Positions 8,232 to 16,561 of a stretch of 47,553 bases of DNA are shown one piece after another. This DNA comes from Sphingobacterium rhinopitheci (GTDB lineage Bacteria; Bacteroidota; Bacteroidia; Sphingobacteriales; Sphingobacteriaceae): assembly GCF_022627575.1 (NCBI RefSeq), contig NZ_JADEYQ010000018.1, forward strand, positions 1 to 47,553, read 5' to 3'. The notes beneath the pieces are model-generated. The model did no database searches, had not been told where the DNA came from, and saw only the letters and a list, made by a program, of their open reading frames with translations. How positions within the stretch are numbered: position 1 is the stretch's first letter; each line of letters starts with the position of its first letter. The translations under genes were made by a program, and so were the position numbers.

Positions 8232-9449
8232 TTATTTAATTACATATAGGTGGTGTTGTTTATGTTGCTTTTTAATTTGGAATTTTACCCCACTTTTTTC
8301 CAACAAGCGCAAGACCTCACTTAGTTTTTTGTTGCGTGCTATTTCACCATAAAAATGCATGTCCTCCCGATTACTTAGGTCATGAATTTCTACATCATAC
8401 CAGCGGCTGATGTTAGCTAATACTTCAACGAGTTCTGTTTCGTGAAACAGAAATTTATCTTTGGTCCAGGCGATGTAGGCATTCGCATCGACCACTTGTT
8501 TGTGAATATTACCCGAAGATGTACTCGCCTGTTCATTCGGTTGTAAATGAACTTGCTGTTGCCCATGGCTAACGGTAATTCCCCCTTCTACTAGGGTACT
8601 TATGGTTGATTTTTCATCTGCATAAGCTCGAATATTAAATTGCGTGCCCGTCACACTTACTTGCTGTTCGGCAGTATGGACAATAAAAGGAACTCTTTTC
8701 CCCGCTTTCATCTTTTTTACTATTTCAAAATATCCTTCCCCAGAAAGTGTAACTTCTCGAGAATTTTGATCAAATGTTAGTGGATAGGTTAGTGTTGACA
8801 TGGCATTAAGCATCACTCGGCTTCCGTCTGCCAATACAACACTGTAGGTGCTGCCTTTGGGCACATGAATTGTAGCGTTGTACCCGCTGAGCTCTTTTGC
8901 ATCAAGGTCAGTAACTGCTGTACCATCGGTGTATTTTATGCCTTTGCCAAGCATTATACCTTGTTGATCGTTGCGAAGCTCTACCTTTTCACCATTCGAT
9001 AAGGTTAATGTTGTCTTGTTTGTAGCAGGAGCTAGATCCAATGTACTGCTAATAAGGTTATTTTCGGTATCAGATTGCTCATACACGAACCTTATCCCTG
9101 CCAATAGACAAATAGCTGCTGTGGAGATTACGGCAATTCGTAGCCAACGAAAAGTAACATGTTTTGATGGAAGTTTTTCTTCTTTAGGAGGCTCTTCAAT
9201 GTTTTGATGTATACGTCTGAAGGTTTGATTTTTGATACTTTGTAGCATCTCATCATCCATCACTTTTCGTGTAACTAACCAATCCTCATATTCATGTATA
9301 AGAGTATCATCCTGCAACAATTGTTCGACATACTCACGAAGTTTGGTATCGTGTGCCATGCAGTTTTCTAACTCTTGTTGTTCAGCAGGAAGGATTGATC
9401 CCTCAATATATTTTTTTAGCAATACTGCTAATTCGGAAGATGTCGACAT
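8232..9449 (-). CDS. FecR-family anti-sigma factor (locus 1), with no sigma gene upstream
   Basis: This 405-residue protein has the FecR layout. A cytoplasmic N-terminal sigma-binding region (1-100) contains the LLKKYIEG start of the family. One membrane helix lies at about 102-121. A periplasmic FecR domain contains VVLADGSRVMLNAMSTLTYP and the VTGTQFNIRAY strand. A C-terminal DUF4974 domain (about 330-405, LVEVLANISRWYDVEIHD) is the part that meets the transporter's STN domain. It would hold and release an ECF sigma factor in response to SusC occupancy. In most such loci the sigma gene directly precedes fecR. Here 9450-10437 has no sigma frame, and the only nearby candidate is the broken gene at 1404-1880. 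Confidence 0.9.
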   Translation of the reverse strand: MSTSSELAVLLKKYIEGSILPAEQQELENCMAHDTKLREYVEQLLQDDTLIHEYEDWLVTRKVMDDEMLQSIKNQTFRRIHQNIEEPPKEEKLPSKHVTFRWLRIAVISTAAICLLAGIRFVYEQSDTENNLISSTLDLAPATNKTTLTLSNGEKVELRNDQQGIMLGKGIKYTDGTAVTDLDAKELSGYNATIHVPKGSTYSVVLADGSRVMLNAMSTLTYPLTFDQNSREVTLSGEGYFEIVKKMKAGKRVPFIVHTAEQQVSVTGTQFNIRAYADEKSTISTLVEGGITVSHGQQQVHLQPNEQASTSSGNIHKQVVDANAYIAWTKDKFLFHETELVEVLANISRWYDVEIHDLSNREDMHFYGEIARNKKLSEVLRLLEKSGVKFQIKKQHKQHHLYVIK

Positions 9450-10437
9450 GTCGTTTATAATGGTTATTTTGTATAAACGATTATTTTAAAATAACCTTAG
9501 CAGAAAAATTATTTTTTTTTAAATTGATAAGAATAATAGGGCTTGTAAATTATTCTTCTGATGATCGACATTATCTGGTGAAATTGGATCGCGATGTAGT
9601 TGCTTATAAGTGTGAAGCTATAGCATCTTGTATTATCTAACGGTGTGCCATATCGGGTTTACCATGATAAAAACGTCTCTAATTGAGGGTACTTTGCAAC
9701 AGCGCGATTGGATAGCATAGATGGAAAAATAAGATATATATTGACGGTATTGGGCCTAAGAGATTGGAATGTTAACTCTTTGGATAAATCTTCCTTTCCT
9801 AGGTAGGATGTATAGAACGATATCGAATTAGGCTGGGCTTTAATAAGCCTGAATACTAAGTTATCGTCAAAAGGTTCCGCAATAGCAGCATGAAAAAAAA
9901 TTGACTTGTATTAACCAGGCTATCTGTTATGCCGTAGCAATATATAGTGGTTGGCATTGTTATACAACGCTACGTAAAAATGCTTGTATAATAGGAAATT
10001 AAACACTATAAATAGTCAATGATTTCACGGATCTATGGCACTTTAGACAGGCTGTAATCATATGGGATCCAGCATGGTATTTGCGCAGCCGATAGGAGTA
10101 GTGAAAGCCATTTGCAACTGGCAGTAGCCTGCTGACGGAAAGTGTTTTGTTAAGAGATAATAGTTATCCATAGTATTCTTAGAAATTATTTTTATCTTCA
10201 ACTTATAATTCAATCATCAAGAGTACATGAAGTACACCAACCGAGTTCAACCAACCACGGTGGTCAAGCGATGCGGGCTGTTCAGTCAAATATTTGGTCT
10301 CTCCCTTATTAAAGCGCGCAAATACAAACTATAGGAAATCTTGGCATATACCTATTTTATTACTAACCTTCATTGAAGGGATTGATAAAAACTTGGTAGC
10401 TGAAAATGAATTTCGCATCAACGCGGATTTTGGTGGG
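9450..10437. other. 988-bp degenerate intergenic region
   Basis: No credible complete gene was found. On the minus strand a frame without a start codon is open from 9910 to 9659 (84 codons, containing FDDNLVFRLIKAQPNSISFY) and looks like a relic of unknown origin. On the plus strand ATG at 10227 opens 35 codons (starting MKYTNRVQPTTVVKR) and then stops. No ECF sigma remnant could be recognised, although locus 1 lacks one. The region separates nutrient locus 1 from the restriction island and probably records deletions. Confidence 0.4.
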
Positions 10438-11568
10438 TTATTTCAAGATAAATTGCTCGTAACTATCAAGTTTTGCTTTGTCAATTTGGTAATTTCCGTT
10501 CTCATCTTTGCAGATTATAATGCTGTCAAATCCAAGCTCATTCATTTTTTCGATTGTCAAAAGTTCTCCTTCTTGGACTTGAAAAACTTTGCGTAACAGC
10601 CAATCAGAAAGAGCCTTATTTGGATTTGTCATTAACGCTTTTGAATTGTCTTGACAAACTTTAGCAGAAAAAATTTCTCCTGTTGGGATTTTCAATTCAA
10701 ATAACTCGTCTCTTTCTGGAAAGAAATTAGGAAATAGCTTGTGAATTTCAGCAGGAATAGGAATGTAAACTTCTCCAAAATCTCTTTTTCTTCCTCCTGC
10801 ATTCCATTGATTTAAACCACTTTTTTTAAAGACAAATTTTTCTTTTTTCTTAAATCCGTAAAGTGGTAAAATGACATAATTTGCGCCACGAACTAACTTG
10901 TCCTTCGCAGGTTTTAATGCTTTATCCTCAAATAACTCTAATAGTAGAGTATAAGGGTCTTCTAAAATTTCAATTGGAAGTTTAAAAGCGGTATCAGGAA
11001 TAAAAAACTTTCTAAAAAGCGTACTTTTTGAATAGTTAAAACTATAATAGTTTTTCCCATCTTCAAATTGTAAACTTGCACTATTTTGCTTTACAGCGTG
11101 AATATTAGCAATGTCAATTTTGTCGTAGTCTGTTTCAAATAAAACAAGTTCGCTGTCTTTTCTTGCTACAATATGATATAGAGAACTTTTAATATTATAA
11201 AGACGATTTGCTAAATCAATTCTTTCATTTCTAAATTCAGCTAATTTATTAGCCAAATCATTTCCCTGATAATCAGCTAAAACTCTAGAAAGCGAATTAA
11301 ATTCAGCAACTTTTTCGGTACTATTATTTGAGGTGCAAACGAATGTTTTTAAACCTACACCGATAGAATTATAGTTAGCATCGAATGCAGTATCTGATCG
11401 AGAAAGATTACCAGCGTCAAAACTTTTACAGAAAATATTTTCTGCTACACGATAATTAATAAAAGGGATTGCGCTTTCGCTGAAAAGTCCTGAAAGTTTT
11501 GAAACTGCTGAAAGCAGTTTCAAATAATTACCTTTATTTTCTAAATCTATTTCAGCAAATGATTTCAC
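10438..11568 (-). CDS. Putative type II restriction endonuclease
   Basis: This 376-residue protein starts with GTG at 11568, and its first four bases overlap the methyltransferase stop (GTGA), giving tight coupling. The middle of the N-terminal half has SRSDTAFDA (56-64) and GVGLKTF (70-76). An acidic residue, then a short strand ending in a lysine, is compatible with a PD-(D/E)xK nuclease core. The C-terminal part (about 249-353: GGRKRDFGEVYIPIPAEIHKL, then NKALSDWLLRKVF) resembles the DNA-recognition modules of the B3-like type found in some type II enzymes such as NgoFVII-like proteins. The gene is unusually AT-rich. Assignment as the partner nuclease rests on position plus these motifs; cleavage specificity is unknown. 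Confidence 0.65.
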   Translation of the reverse strand: MKSFAEIDLENKGNYLKLLSAVSKLSGLFSESAIPFINYRVAENIFCKSFDAGNLSRSDTAFDANYNSIGVGLKTFVCTSNNSTEKVAEFNSLSRVLADYQGNDLANKLAEFRNERIDLANRLYNIKSSLYHIVARKDSELVLFETDYDKIDIANIHAVKQNSASLQFEDGKNYYSFNYSKSTLFRKFFIPDTAFKLPIEILEDPYTLLLELFEDKALKPAKDKLVRGANYVILPLYGFKKKEKFVFKKSGLNQWNAGGRKRDFGEVYIPIPAEIHKLFPNFFPERDELFELKIPTGEIFSAKVCQDNSKALMTNPNKALSDWLLRKVFQVQEGELLTIEKMNELGFDSIIICKDENGNYQIDKAKLDSYEQFILK

Positions 11569-12791
11569 AATACTTTTATAATTTCGTTACTAATTCTTTC
11601 AATTAATGGTGTTGTTACAGAATTACCTGCTTGCATATAAAGTTTACTATTTGCAATAGGAGGTAAGATATATTTATCCATTGGATAACCTTGAAAAGCA
11701 AAGCACTCTTTTGGAGTTAATTTTCTAATTCCAAAATCGTCTTTAATTAAAGGTACATTGTGTCCACCTGCTCCCATATTTGCTGTTAATGTTGGACAAA
11801 CATTACTTTTATTTTCTCTCACATAAACTCTACGCCATTGGTAAACAGTGTTTTTACTTGTCATAGTTTTAACAAGTTCAGGGTAATATTGATGAGTTTC
11901 AGGATAATAATATTTATCTTCTTGTTTCTCTTTATCTAGTATATCGTGAATTGTTTTTGTCAATTCTATTTCCTCTGGAAATTGGAAATTGACATAATTA
12001 GGAACTTTATTTGGGTCAAATGCAACTACAAAAATTCTTTCTCTATTTTGCGGAACATTTGCGTGAGTCATTGTATTCAAAACTTTGTGAAACACTTTAT
12101 AGCCCAGTTTATCTTCTAAAATTTCAAGAATTACTTTGAATGTTTTTCCGTTATCATGAGAAACTAAATTTTTTACATTTTCTAAAAAAACAACTTTTGG
12201 TTTGTGTTTTTCTATTATTTGTTCTAAATCAAAAAATAGAGTACCCCTTGTGTCTGAAAATCCTTTTCTATGTCCTGCAATCGAAAATGCTTGACAAGGA
12301 AAACCAGCACATAAAATGTCAAATTCTTTTGGAATATAATTTTTCACACTTTCCTTGGTAATATCACCAAATGGTACTTCTCCAAAATTTGCTCGATATG
12401 TTTTTTGAGCATCTTTATTCCATTCGCTTGTATAAGCACATTTGCCACCGATATTTTGCATAGCGATTCTAAAACCACCAATTCCAGCAAATAGGTCTAT
12501 AAATTTGAATGTGTAATTTTCCGGAGTTGGAAATGGAACATTTTCAACCTCGTATAAAAGTTGTTGTAAAGCTTCTTCTTCTACAACAGCGATTTCATTT
12601 TCGTTTTTGTATTCTACGTAATTTTTCAGAATATTTAAAGCTTCATCTTTATAATATTTTGAAATTCCATTATCTATATTATGGAGATAATGAGTTAAAA
12701 CGGCTTTTTCTTCTTCTAAAGGTTCAACAAGCTTAACCTGATAACTTTTATTGTCAAATTCTTCAATGCTTATTTTCTCTTCTACCAACAT
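11565..12791 (-). CDS. DNA (cytosine-5)-methyltransferase of a type II RM system
   Basis: This 408-residue enzyme carries the conserved C5-MTase motifs in order: motif I FIDLFAGIGGF (97-107), motif IV GFPCQAFS with the catalytic Cys166, motif VI ENV (204-206), motif VIII QNRERIF (248-254), a short target-recognition region (about 260-345), motif IX-like LTPKECFAFQGYP (358-370) and motif X QAGNSV (387-392). It methylates C5 of cytosine in a specific site using SAM and so protects host DNA. An N-terminal extension of about 90 residues, acidic and predicted helical, precedes the catalytic domain. The gene overlaps the endonuclease gene by 4 bp, and a hairpin separates it from a small gene upstream. 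AT-rich codon use suggests acquisition by transfer. Confidence 0.95.
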   Translation of the reverse strand: MLVEEKISIEEFDNKSYQVKLVEPLEEEKAVLTHYLHNIDNGISKYYKDEALNILKNYVEYKNENEIAVVEEEALQQLLYEVENVPFPTPENYTFKFIDLFAGIGGFRIAMQNIGGKCAYTSEWNKDAQKTYRANFGEVPFGDITKESVKNYIPKEFDILCAGFPCQAFSIAGHRKGFSDTRGTLFFDLEQIIEKHKPKVVFLENVKNLVSHDNGKTFKVILEILEDKLGYKVFHKVLNTMTHANVPQNRERIFVVAFDPNKVPNYVNFQFPEEIELTKTIHDILDKEKQEDKYYYPETHQYYPELVKTMTSKNTVYQWRRVYVRENKSNVCPTLTANMGAGGHNVPLIKDDFGIRKLTPKECFAFQGYPMDKYILPPIANSKLYMQAGNSVTTPLIERISNEIIKVL

Positions 12792-12830
12792 GCTTTTTCC
12801 CTTTATTTTTTATATGAGGCAAGATACGAA

Positions 12831-12851
12831 AAAAGTGTTTAGAACACTTTT
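12831..12851 (-). terminator. Hairpin between the small RM-island gene and the methyltransferase gene
   Basis: AAAAGTGTT (12831-12839) and AACACTTTT (12843-12851) form a perfect 9-bp stem with a 3-base loop. On the minus strand it is followed by two more Ts, giving a run of six. The stop codon of the 12850-13239 gene lies in the stem. It could attenuate readthrough into the methyltransferase gene 39 bp downstream, or act as an operator. Confidence 0.5.
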
Positions 12852-13239
12852 AAATTTTTGTAAGTAAAATTTCAGTTGGAGTAATAAAATCTATTCGAAT
12901 TTGATCTCCAATTTGGGCATTTATATGATTAAACCAATGTCCTAAAAGTTGTAAATTACCTGAGCCGTGGAATTGTTTTGCGTGTATAGAACCTGCGTGG
13001 CTACATCCAGTAGCTTTTAAATTTACGTTATTTAAAAATCCATCAGTACTTGAACATAAATATACATTAGTATTAGTTGAATTACTGTTTGTTATATTTT
13101 GTCTTCGTGCAATAGATGCTGGAATTTGTAAATATCCTTCACCAAATAGAATTCCTCTCGAATTAGTATGTCTGTGTGAACCCCATTGCAAATGAGCTTG
13201 CTTTAATATAGTAATAAATGAATCTCCTGTATTTGGCAT
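12850..13239 (-). CDS. Small protein resembling the endonuclease C-terminal DNA-recognition module
   Basis: This 129-residue protein has no family I can name with certainty. Residues 18-45 (QWGSHRHTNSRG, then FGEGYLQIPASI) align by eye with the endonuclease at 10438-11568, residues 254-275 (QWNAGGRKRD, then FGEVYIPIPAEI). Both proteins end with a strand-rich stretch of the form GDQIRIDF...EILLTK and GELLTIEK...SIIICK. This suggests a stand-alone B3-like DNA-binding domain without a nuclease. It has no membrane segment or signal peptide and is rich in Asn, Ser and His in the middle. It is the first gene of the likely three-gene restriction operon. Possible roles are a regulator, a site-binding accessory protein, or a remnant of a second enzyme. 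Confidence 0.55.
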   Translation of the reverse strand: MPNTGDSFITILKQAHLQWGSHRHTNSRGILFGEGYLQIPASIARRQNITNSNSTNTNVYLCSSTDGFLNNVNLKATGCSHAGSIHAKQFHGSGNLQLLGHWFNHINAQIGDQIRIDFITPTEILLTKI

Positions 13240-13415
13240 ATATATATTATTTGTATTTAAAACATTTTAAATTAAATGATTTAAACCAATATATTATTTT
13301 ATTTATACATTTTAACTTTAATTTTTGAATACTGTAGAAGTTCAACCAAACCTTAATTTAGCCCCCAATAAGTTCGGAGTGAAATTTTATATTTCAAATT
13401 AATACATTTGATATT

Positions 13416-13502
13416 ATGAAGTACAAAAAATGGACTTTAGAGCAAAAGTTATAAATCCTATCTACCGGCGAAAATAGTAGTATTGTTGATGCTTATAGCT
13501 AT
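13416..13502 (+). pseudogene. Relic of an IS3-type transposase orfA
   Basis: ATG at 13416 reads MKYKKWTLEQKL, then TAA at 13452-13454, then ILSTGENSSIVDAYSY in the same frame. The pattern W(T/S)xEQKLxIL..GE is typical of the N-terminal HTH of IS3-family orfA proteins in Bacteroidota. Only about 29 codons remain and no terminal inverted repeats were identified. Confidence 0.45.
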
Positions 13503-13620
13503 CTTTGCTATCATGCCAAAAGCATGAGGTTAATCCATTTCAATGGATAAAATATACCATTGAAAATATAATCTCCATAAACCACAAAACTTAAAGGATC
13601 TTTATCCTTAGAACTTCAAA

Positions 13621-13664
13621 AAATTAGCTAACCTGTAGTTCGAAATTAGCTAACCTGTAGTTCG
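13621..13664. repeat. 22-bp perfect tandem duplication
   Basis: Positions 13621-13642 and 13643-13664 are identical. The unit begins AAATTAGCTA and ends TGTAGTTCG. Only two copies are present. It could mark a repair event or the edge of a lost insertion. Confidence 0.9.
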
Positions 13665-13910
13665 TAGGCTGGATACATGTAAACGGAGGAGATGATTAGC
13701 TTAATTATATTTTTACAATTGATTGGTAGTTATATGAATAGTACAAATTGAGTCAAGATATTTTTATTTTCTTTTATGAAGGAAAATGATATATTCAATA
13801 GTATTCAAGTTGGATAGCACATTTTATAGCGTTATTCAGTACTGTTACAAAAAAGTATCTACCCGCAAAATATTATATTTTAATAAAGGGATTTAGATTT
13901 TTTATATAGC

Positions 13911-14264
13911 ATGATGACAAATACGATAGAAACCATTTCGATGGTAGAAATACAATTAAGAAGCTTTGTGGAAGCGCGACGACCAAAGGAAGAAAGTGTA
14001 CGGGCGCAATTGGATTTTGGTTATTCTTGGGATGGTCAAACGGCTATATTTTTTGAGATTAGACCACAATGGAATGATCCTTCACATTTATTAGAGTTAC
14101 CATTTGCCAAGCTTCGTTTTGTGAAGTCTTCTAAAATGTGGAAATTATATTGGATGCGTGGATCAGGTAAATGGCAATCATATGAGCCGCAATCCGAGAG
14201 TGCGTATTTGCAATCACTTATCAATGAGATTGATTATGATGTGGATGGCTGCTTCTTCGGTTAG
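13911..14264 (+). CDS. DUF3024 family protein
   Basis: This 117-residue protein matches the DUF3024 pattern throughout: FVEARRPKEESVRAQLDFGY, then IFFEIRPQWNDPSH, then LPFAKLRFVKSSKMWKLYWM, then WQSYEP and a C-terminal DVDGCFFG. The length is normal for the family, whose function is unknown. It has no signal peptide. Two tandem ATG codons start the frame. It stands alone, with an AT-rich upstream region and no operon partner. Confidence 0.8.
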   Translation: MMTNTIETISMVEIQLRSFVEARRPKEESVRAQLDFGYSWDGQTAIFFEIRPQWNDPSHLLELPFAKLRFVKSSKMWKLYWMRGSGKWQSYEPQSESAYLQSLINEIDYDVDGCFFG

Positions 14265-14735
14265 TCAGCTCCCTATAAACGTTATTTTTCGCTATTTTTG
14301 GGGATTATGACGATATAGCTTTCTATGTTATTACCCAATAATATATAGCTGATGGCAGCATGTGATTGTAACTATTTTTAGTGTTTTTGTGCCTGTGTAC
14401 GTATGAAGTTCAAGACGTGTAAAATTACTGAATGTTATATTTTTTATGTAAAAGAGTAAAAATTTTTAGAATCGAACAGTAGAATGCTATCTATTAAAAG
14501 AAGTAAGGGATATATATATCATATCTACGACTTTTAATTAATAAACTATGGGTATTTTTATTAGTTCTTTTAAAATGGTAAGGGTACAAAAAAATCATAA
14601 ATATTTTGTTTATTTCTTGGGATAAATGTATTTTGATCTAAATACGAAAAAGTATACCTTTTATTTTAAACTTCAACAAACCATTATAACCTATAATAAA
14701 CCAATTTTAATAAGGCTTTTTTTTTGAATTATCTT
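14265..14735. other. 471-bp intergenic region
   Basis: AT-rich sequence upstream of the secreted phosphoesterase gene. It presumably contains that gene's promoter, but no site matching both the -33 TTTG and the -7 TAnnTTTG could be fixed. No coding feature is seen. Confidence 0.4.
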
Positions 14736-15605
14736 ATGAAAACAAAATTTGCATACAAAACATTCCTAATACTTTTAAATTTTTTGTTATTAAATATTGT
14801 GCATTCTTATGCTCAGTCGAATGAAGCTAAGTTTCAAGTTGCCACTTATAATATTAGATACGATGCAGTTTCTGATTTGGAAACAGGGAATTCATGGAAT
14901 CAACGAAAGGAGTCTTTGTTTGATTTAATTAAAAGGCATGATTTTGATATTTTTGGTACGCAGGAGGGGATGTTTAAGCAAATGATTGATGTGAAGAACT
15001 ATTTGTCTACATATGATTATGTGAGTTATCCATATGGTGGTAAGAATGATCATCATCAAAATGCAATAGTTTATAAGAGAAATTTATTTGAGCCTTTGGA
15101 TGCAGGTGTGTTTTGGCTGAGTGAGACACCAGATATTCCAAGTATTGGTTGGGATGCCACTGATAGAAGGATTTGTAATTGGGTAAAATTCAAACATAAA
15201 CTTACTGGAAAAGTATTCTTTTTCTTTAATGCACATTTTTATTGGCGAAATCATGAAGCAAAGAAACAATCGGGTGCATTAATTGCTAAAATGATAAAAA
15301 ATATTGCAGGAAATGAACCCGTAATTTGTGTTGGTGATTTTAATTCTACAAGTGAAACCGATCAAATTTCTGATTTAAAAAAAATACTTAATGATTCATT
15401 CGAGGTATCTTTAAATAGTGTTAAAGGTACCTTAAATACCAATTTGGGTGGCGGCAATTTTAAAGACTCGCCTATAAACAGAATTGATTATATTATGGTA
15501 TCAAAAAACATTAAGGTTAAGAATTACCAAGTAATTTCTGACCAATATGCAGATAATAGGTATCCTTCTGATCATCTTCCAGTATCCTGTTTTATTACTT
15601 TTTAA
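14736..15605 (+). CDS. Secreted endonuclease/exonuclease/phosphatase (EEP) family hydrolase
   Basis: This 289-residue protein starts at the ATG at 14736; a TTG at 14724 is a weaker choice. Residues 1-27 form a signal peptide (LNFLLLNIVHSYAQ). The EEP metal-dependent fold is clear: ATYNIRYD (N39), GTQEGMF (E77), NAHFYW (H167), VGDFNST (D201, N203), RIDYIM (D251) and the final SDHLPV (D279, H280). EEP enzymes cut phosphodiester or phosphomonoester bonds in nucleic acids, phospholipids or inositol phosphates. An export signal and no anchor point to the periplasm or outside. It is transcribed towards locus 2, whose last gene is another secreted phosphoesterase, so the two may serve the same nutrient. 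Confidence 0.85.
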   Translation: MKTKFAYKTFLILLNFLLLNIVHSYAQSNEAKFQVATYNIRYDAVSDLETGNSWNQRKESLFDLIKRHDFDIFGTQEGMFKQMIDVKNYLSTYDYVSYPYGGKNDHHQNAIVYKRNLFEPLDAGVFWLSETPDIPSIGWDATDRRICNWVKFKHKLTGKVFFFFNAHFYWRNHEAKKQSGALIAKMIKNIAGNEPVICVGDFNSTSETDQISDLKKILNDSFEVSLNSVKGTLNTNLGGGNFKDSPINRIDYIMVSKNIKVKNYQVISDQYADNRYPSDHLPVSCFITF

Positions 15606-16501
15606 TTTAGATAAAGGAATGTATTTGTATATAAAGCCTTATAAATCTTCTTATATTAAAATAGTGAAAAATAATTTCTATACCGGCAAGTATATTTCTC
15701 TTAAGGTTTAATAGTTCATAACTAGCGAGATAAATAGTTGAGTAGGGTGGGGCGCATCAGTATCTACTTTATAAATAGCGTATCTTTCTTTGAGTAAACC
15801 TAACAACCAGTTACTACTTACAAGAATTATGATTATTACCGTATAAGCGCTTATATTCCAGTTTGATTAAATAAATAGATGTAAACTTTATTAAAGCTTT
15901 AGGGGATTTGACAATATATAAACTAAAATCTTAGTTTATATAATCGCGAATATAGTAATAATAGTAGTTTATTGAAAATAGATACGCTTAGCGATGTGTT
16001 AATGGTGAATATTCTATTTAGAAGGTCAGTGTATGGGATTCTAATACTGTAGCTTCATGAATATGCCAATTGAGTTAATTGGTAAGTTATATTGCGTAAA
16101 TAATAGTGAAGATATATTGATGCGTCTAGACTTAAAAAAATGCAAGCTGATAATCATAAGCCTAAGCCCAATAAATTTAAAGACCGAATATCTAGAGTAG
16201 TTTTTGTTTATAAAAAGGTTACGACACATGTGATTTATATAATCATTTGATAATAAACCTAATATTTGTTCGGAAACAATAATTGTTTAGTTATAAATAC
16301 ATAAATCGCTGATTTACAATGGCAAGCACTTCAAAAAACAACAAACATCTATTTGTCTTATAATTTATATTATGTTAAATAGATTGGGCAATTTGCTTTT
16401 TTTGGTTCTTATCCTAACTATTCTATTAAACACTCTAGAAATAAATTTTAAACGAATTTCACAATTACTAGATTTTATTAGCATTATAATTATTAAAGAA
16501 A
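15606..16501. other. 896-bp AT-rich intergenic region
   Basis: This lies between two convergent genes. Short open frames on the minus strand (16041-16229 and 16365-16547) have no recognisable domain and biased AT-rich composition; they are not called. The region is longer than expected between convergent genes and may hold decayed sequence. Confidence 0.4.
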
Positions 16502-16530
16502 TGAGCCGATTACTAAAAATAATCGGCTCA
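16502..16530 (-). terminator. Hairpin terminator ending nutrient locus 2
   Basis: TGAGCCGATTA (16502-16512) pairs perfectly with TAATCGGCTCA (16520-16530) around a 7-base loop. T-rich sequence follows on the minus strand. It lies 31 bp past the phosphoesterase stop codon. Confidence 0.7.
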
Positions 16531-16561
16531 AAGAAGTTATAAAACAATAGTTTTCTAGGAC

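Larger units (their letters stand above)
13240..13910. other. Intergenic region with mobile-element debris
   Basis: This AT-rich stretch lies between the RM island and the DUF3024 gene. It contains an IS3-type transposase relic at 13416-13502 and a 22-bp tandem duplication at 13621-13664, described separately. No other coding or RNA feature was recognised. Confidence 0.5.

Noticed and set aside
10294..10596. Plus-strand frame of 100 codons overlapping the endonuclease 3' end
   Set aside because: Its second half is antisense to the endonuclease gene. The first half lies in degenerate DNA and has no recognisable motif.
13621..13664. Start of a CRISPR array
   Set aside because: The two repeat units are directly adjacent with no spacer, there are only two copies, and no cas genes are present.
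16041..16547. Two minus-strand frames of about 60 codons between convergent genes
   Set aside because: They have no recognisable domain, and the second ends at the locus 2 terminator stem. Both are likely chance frames.
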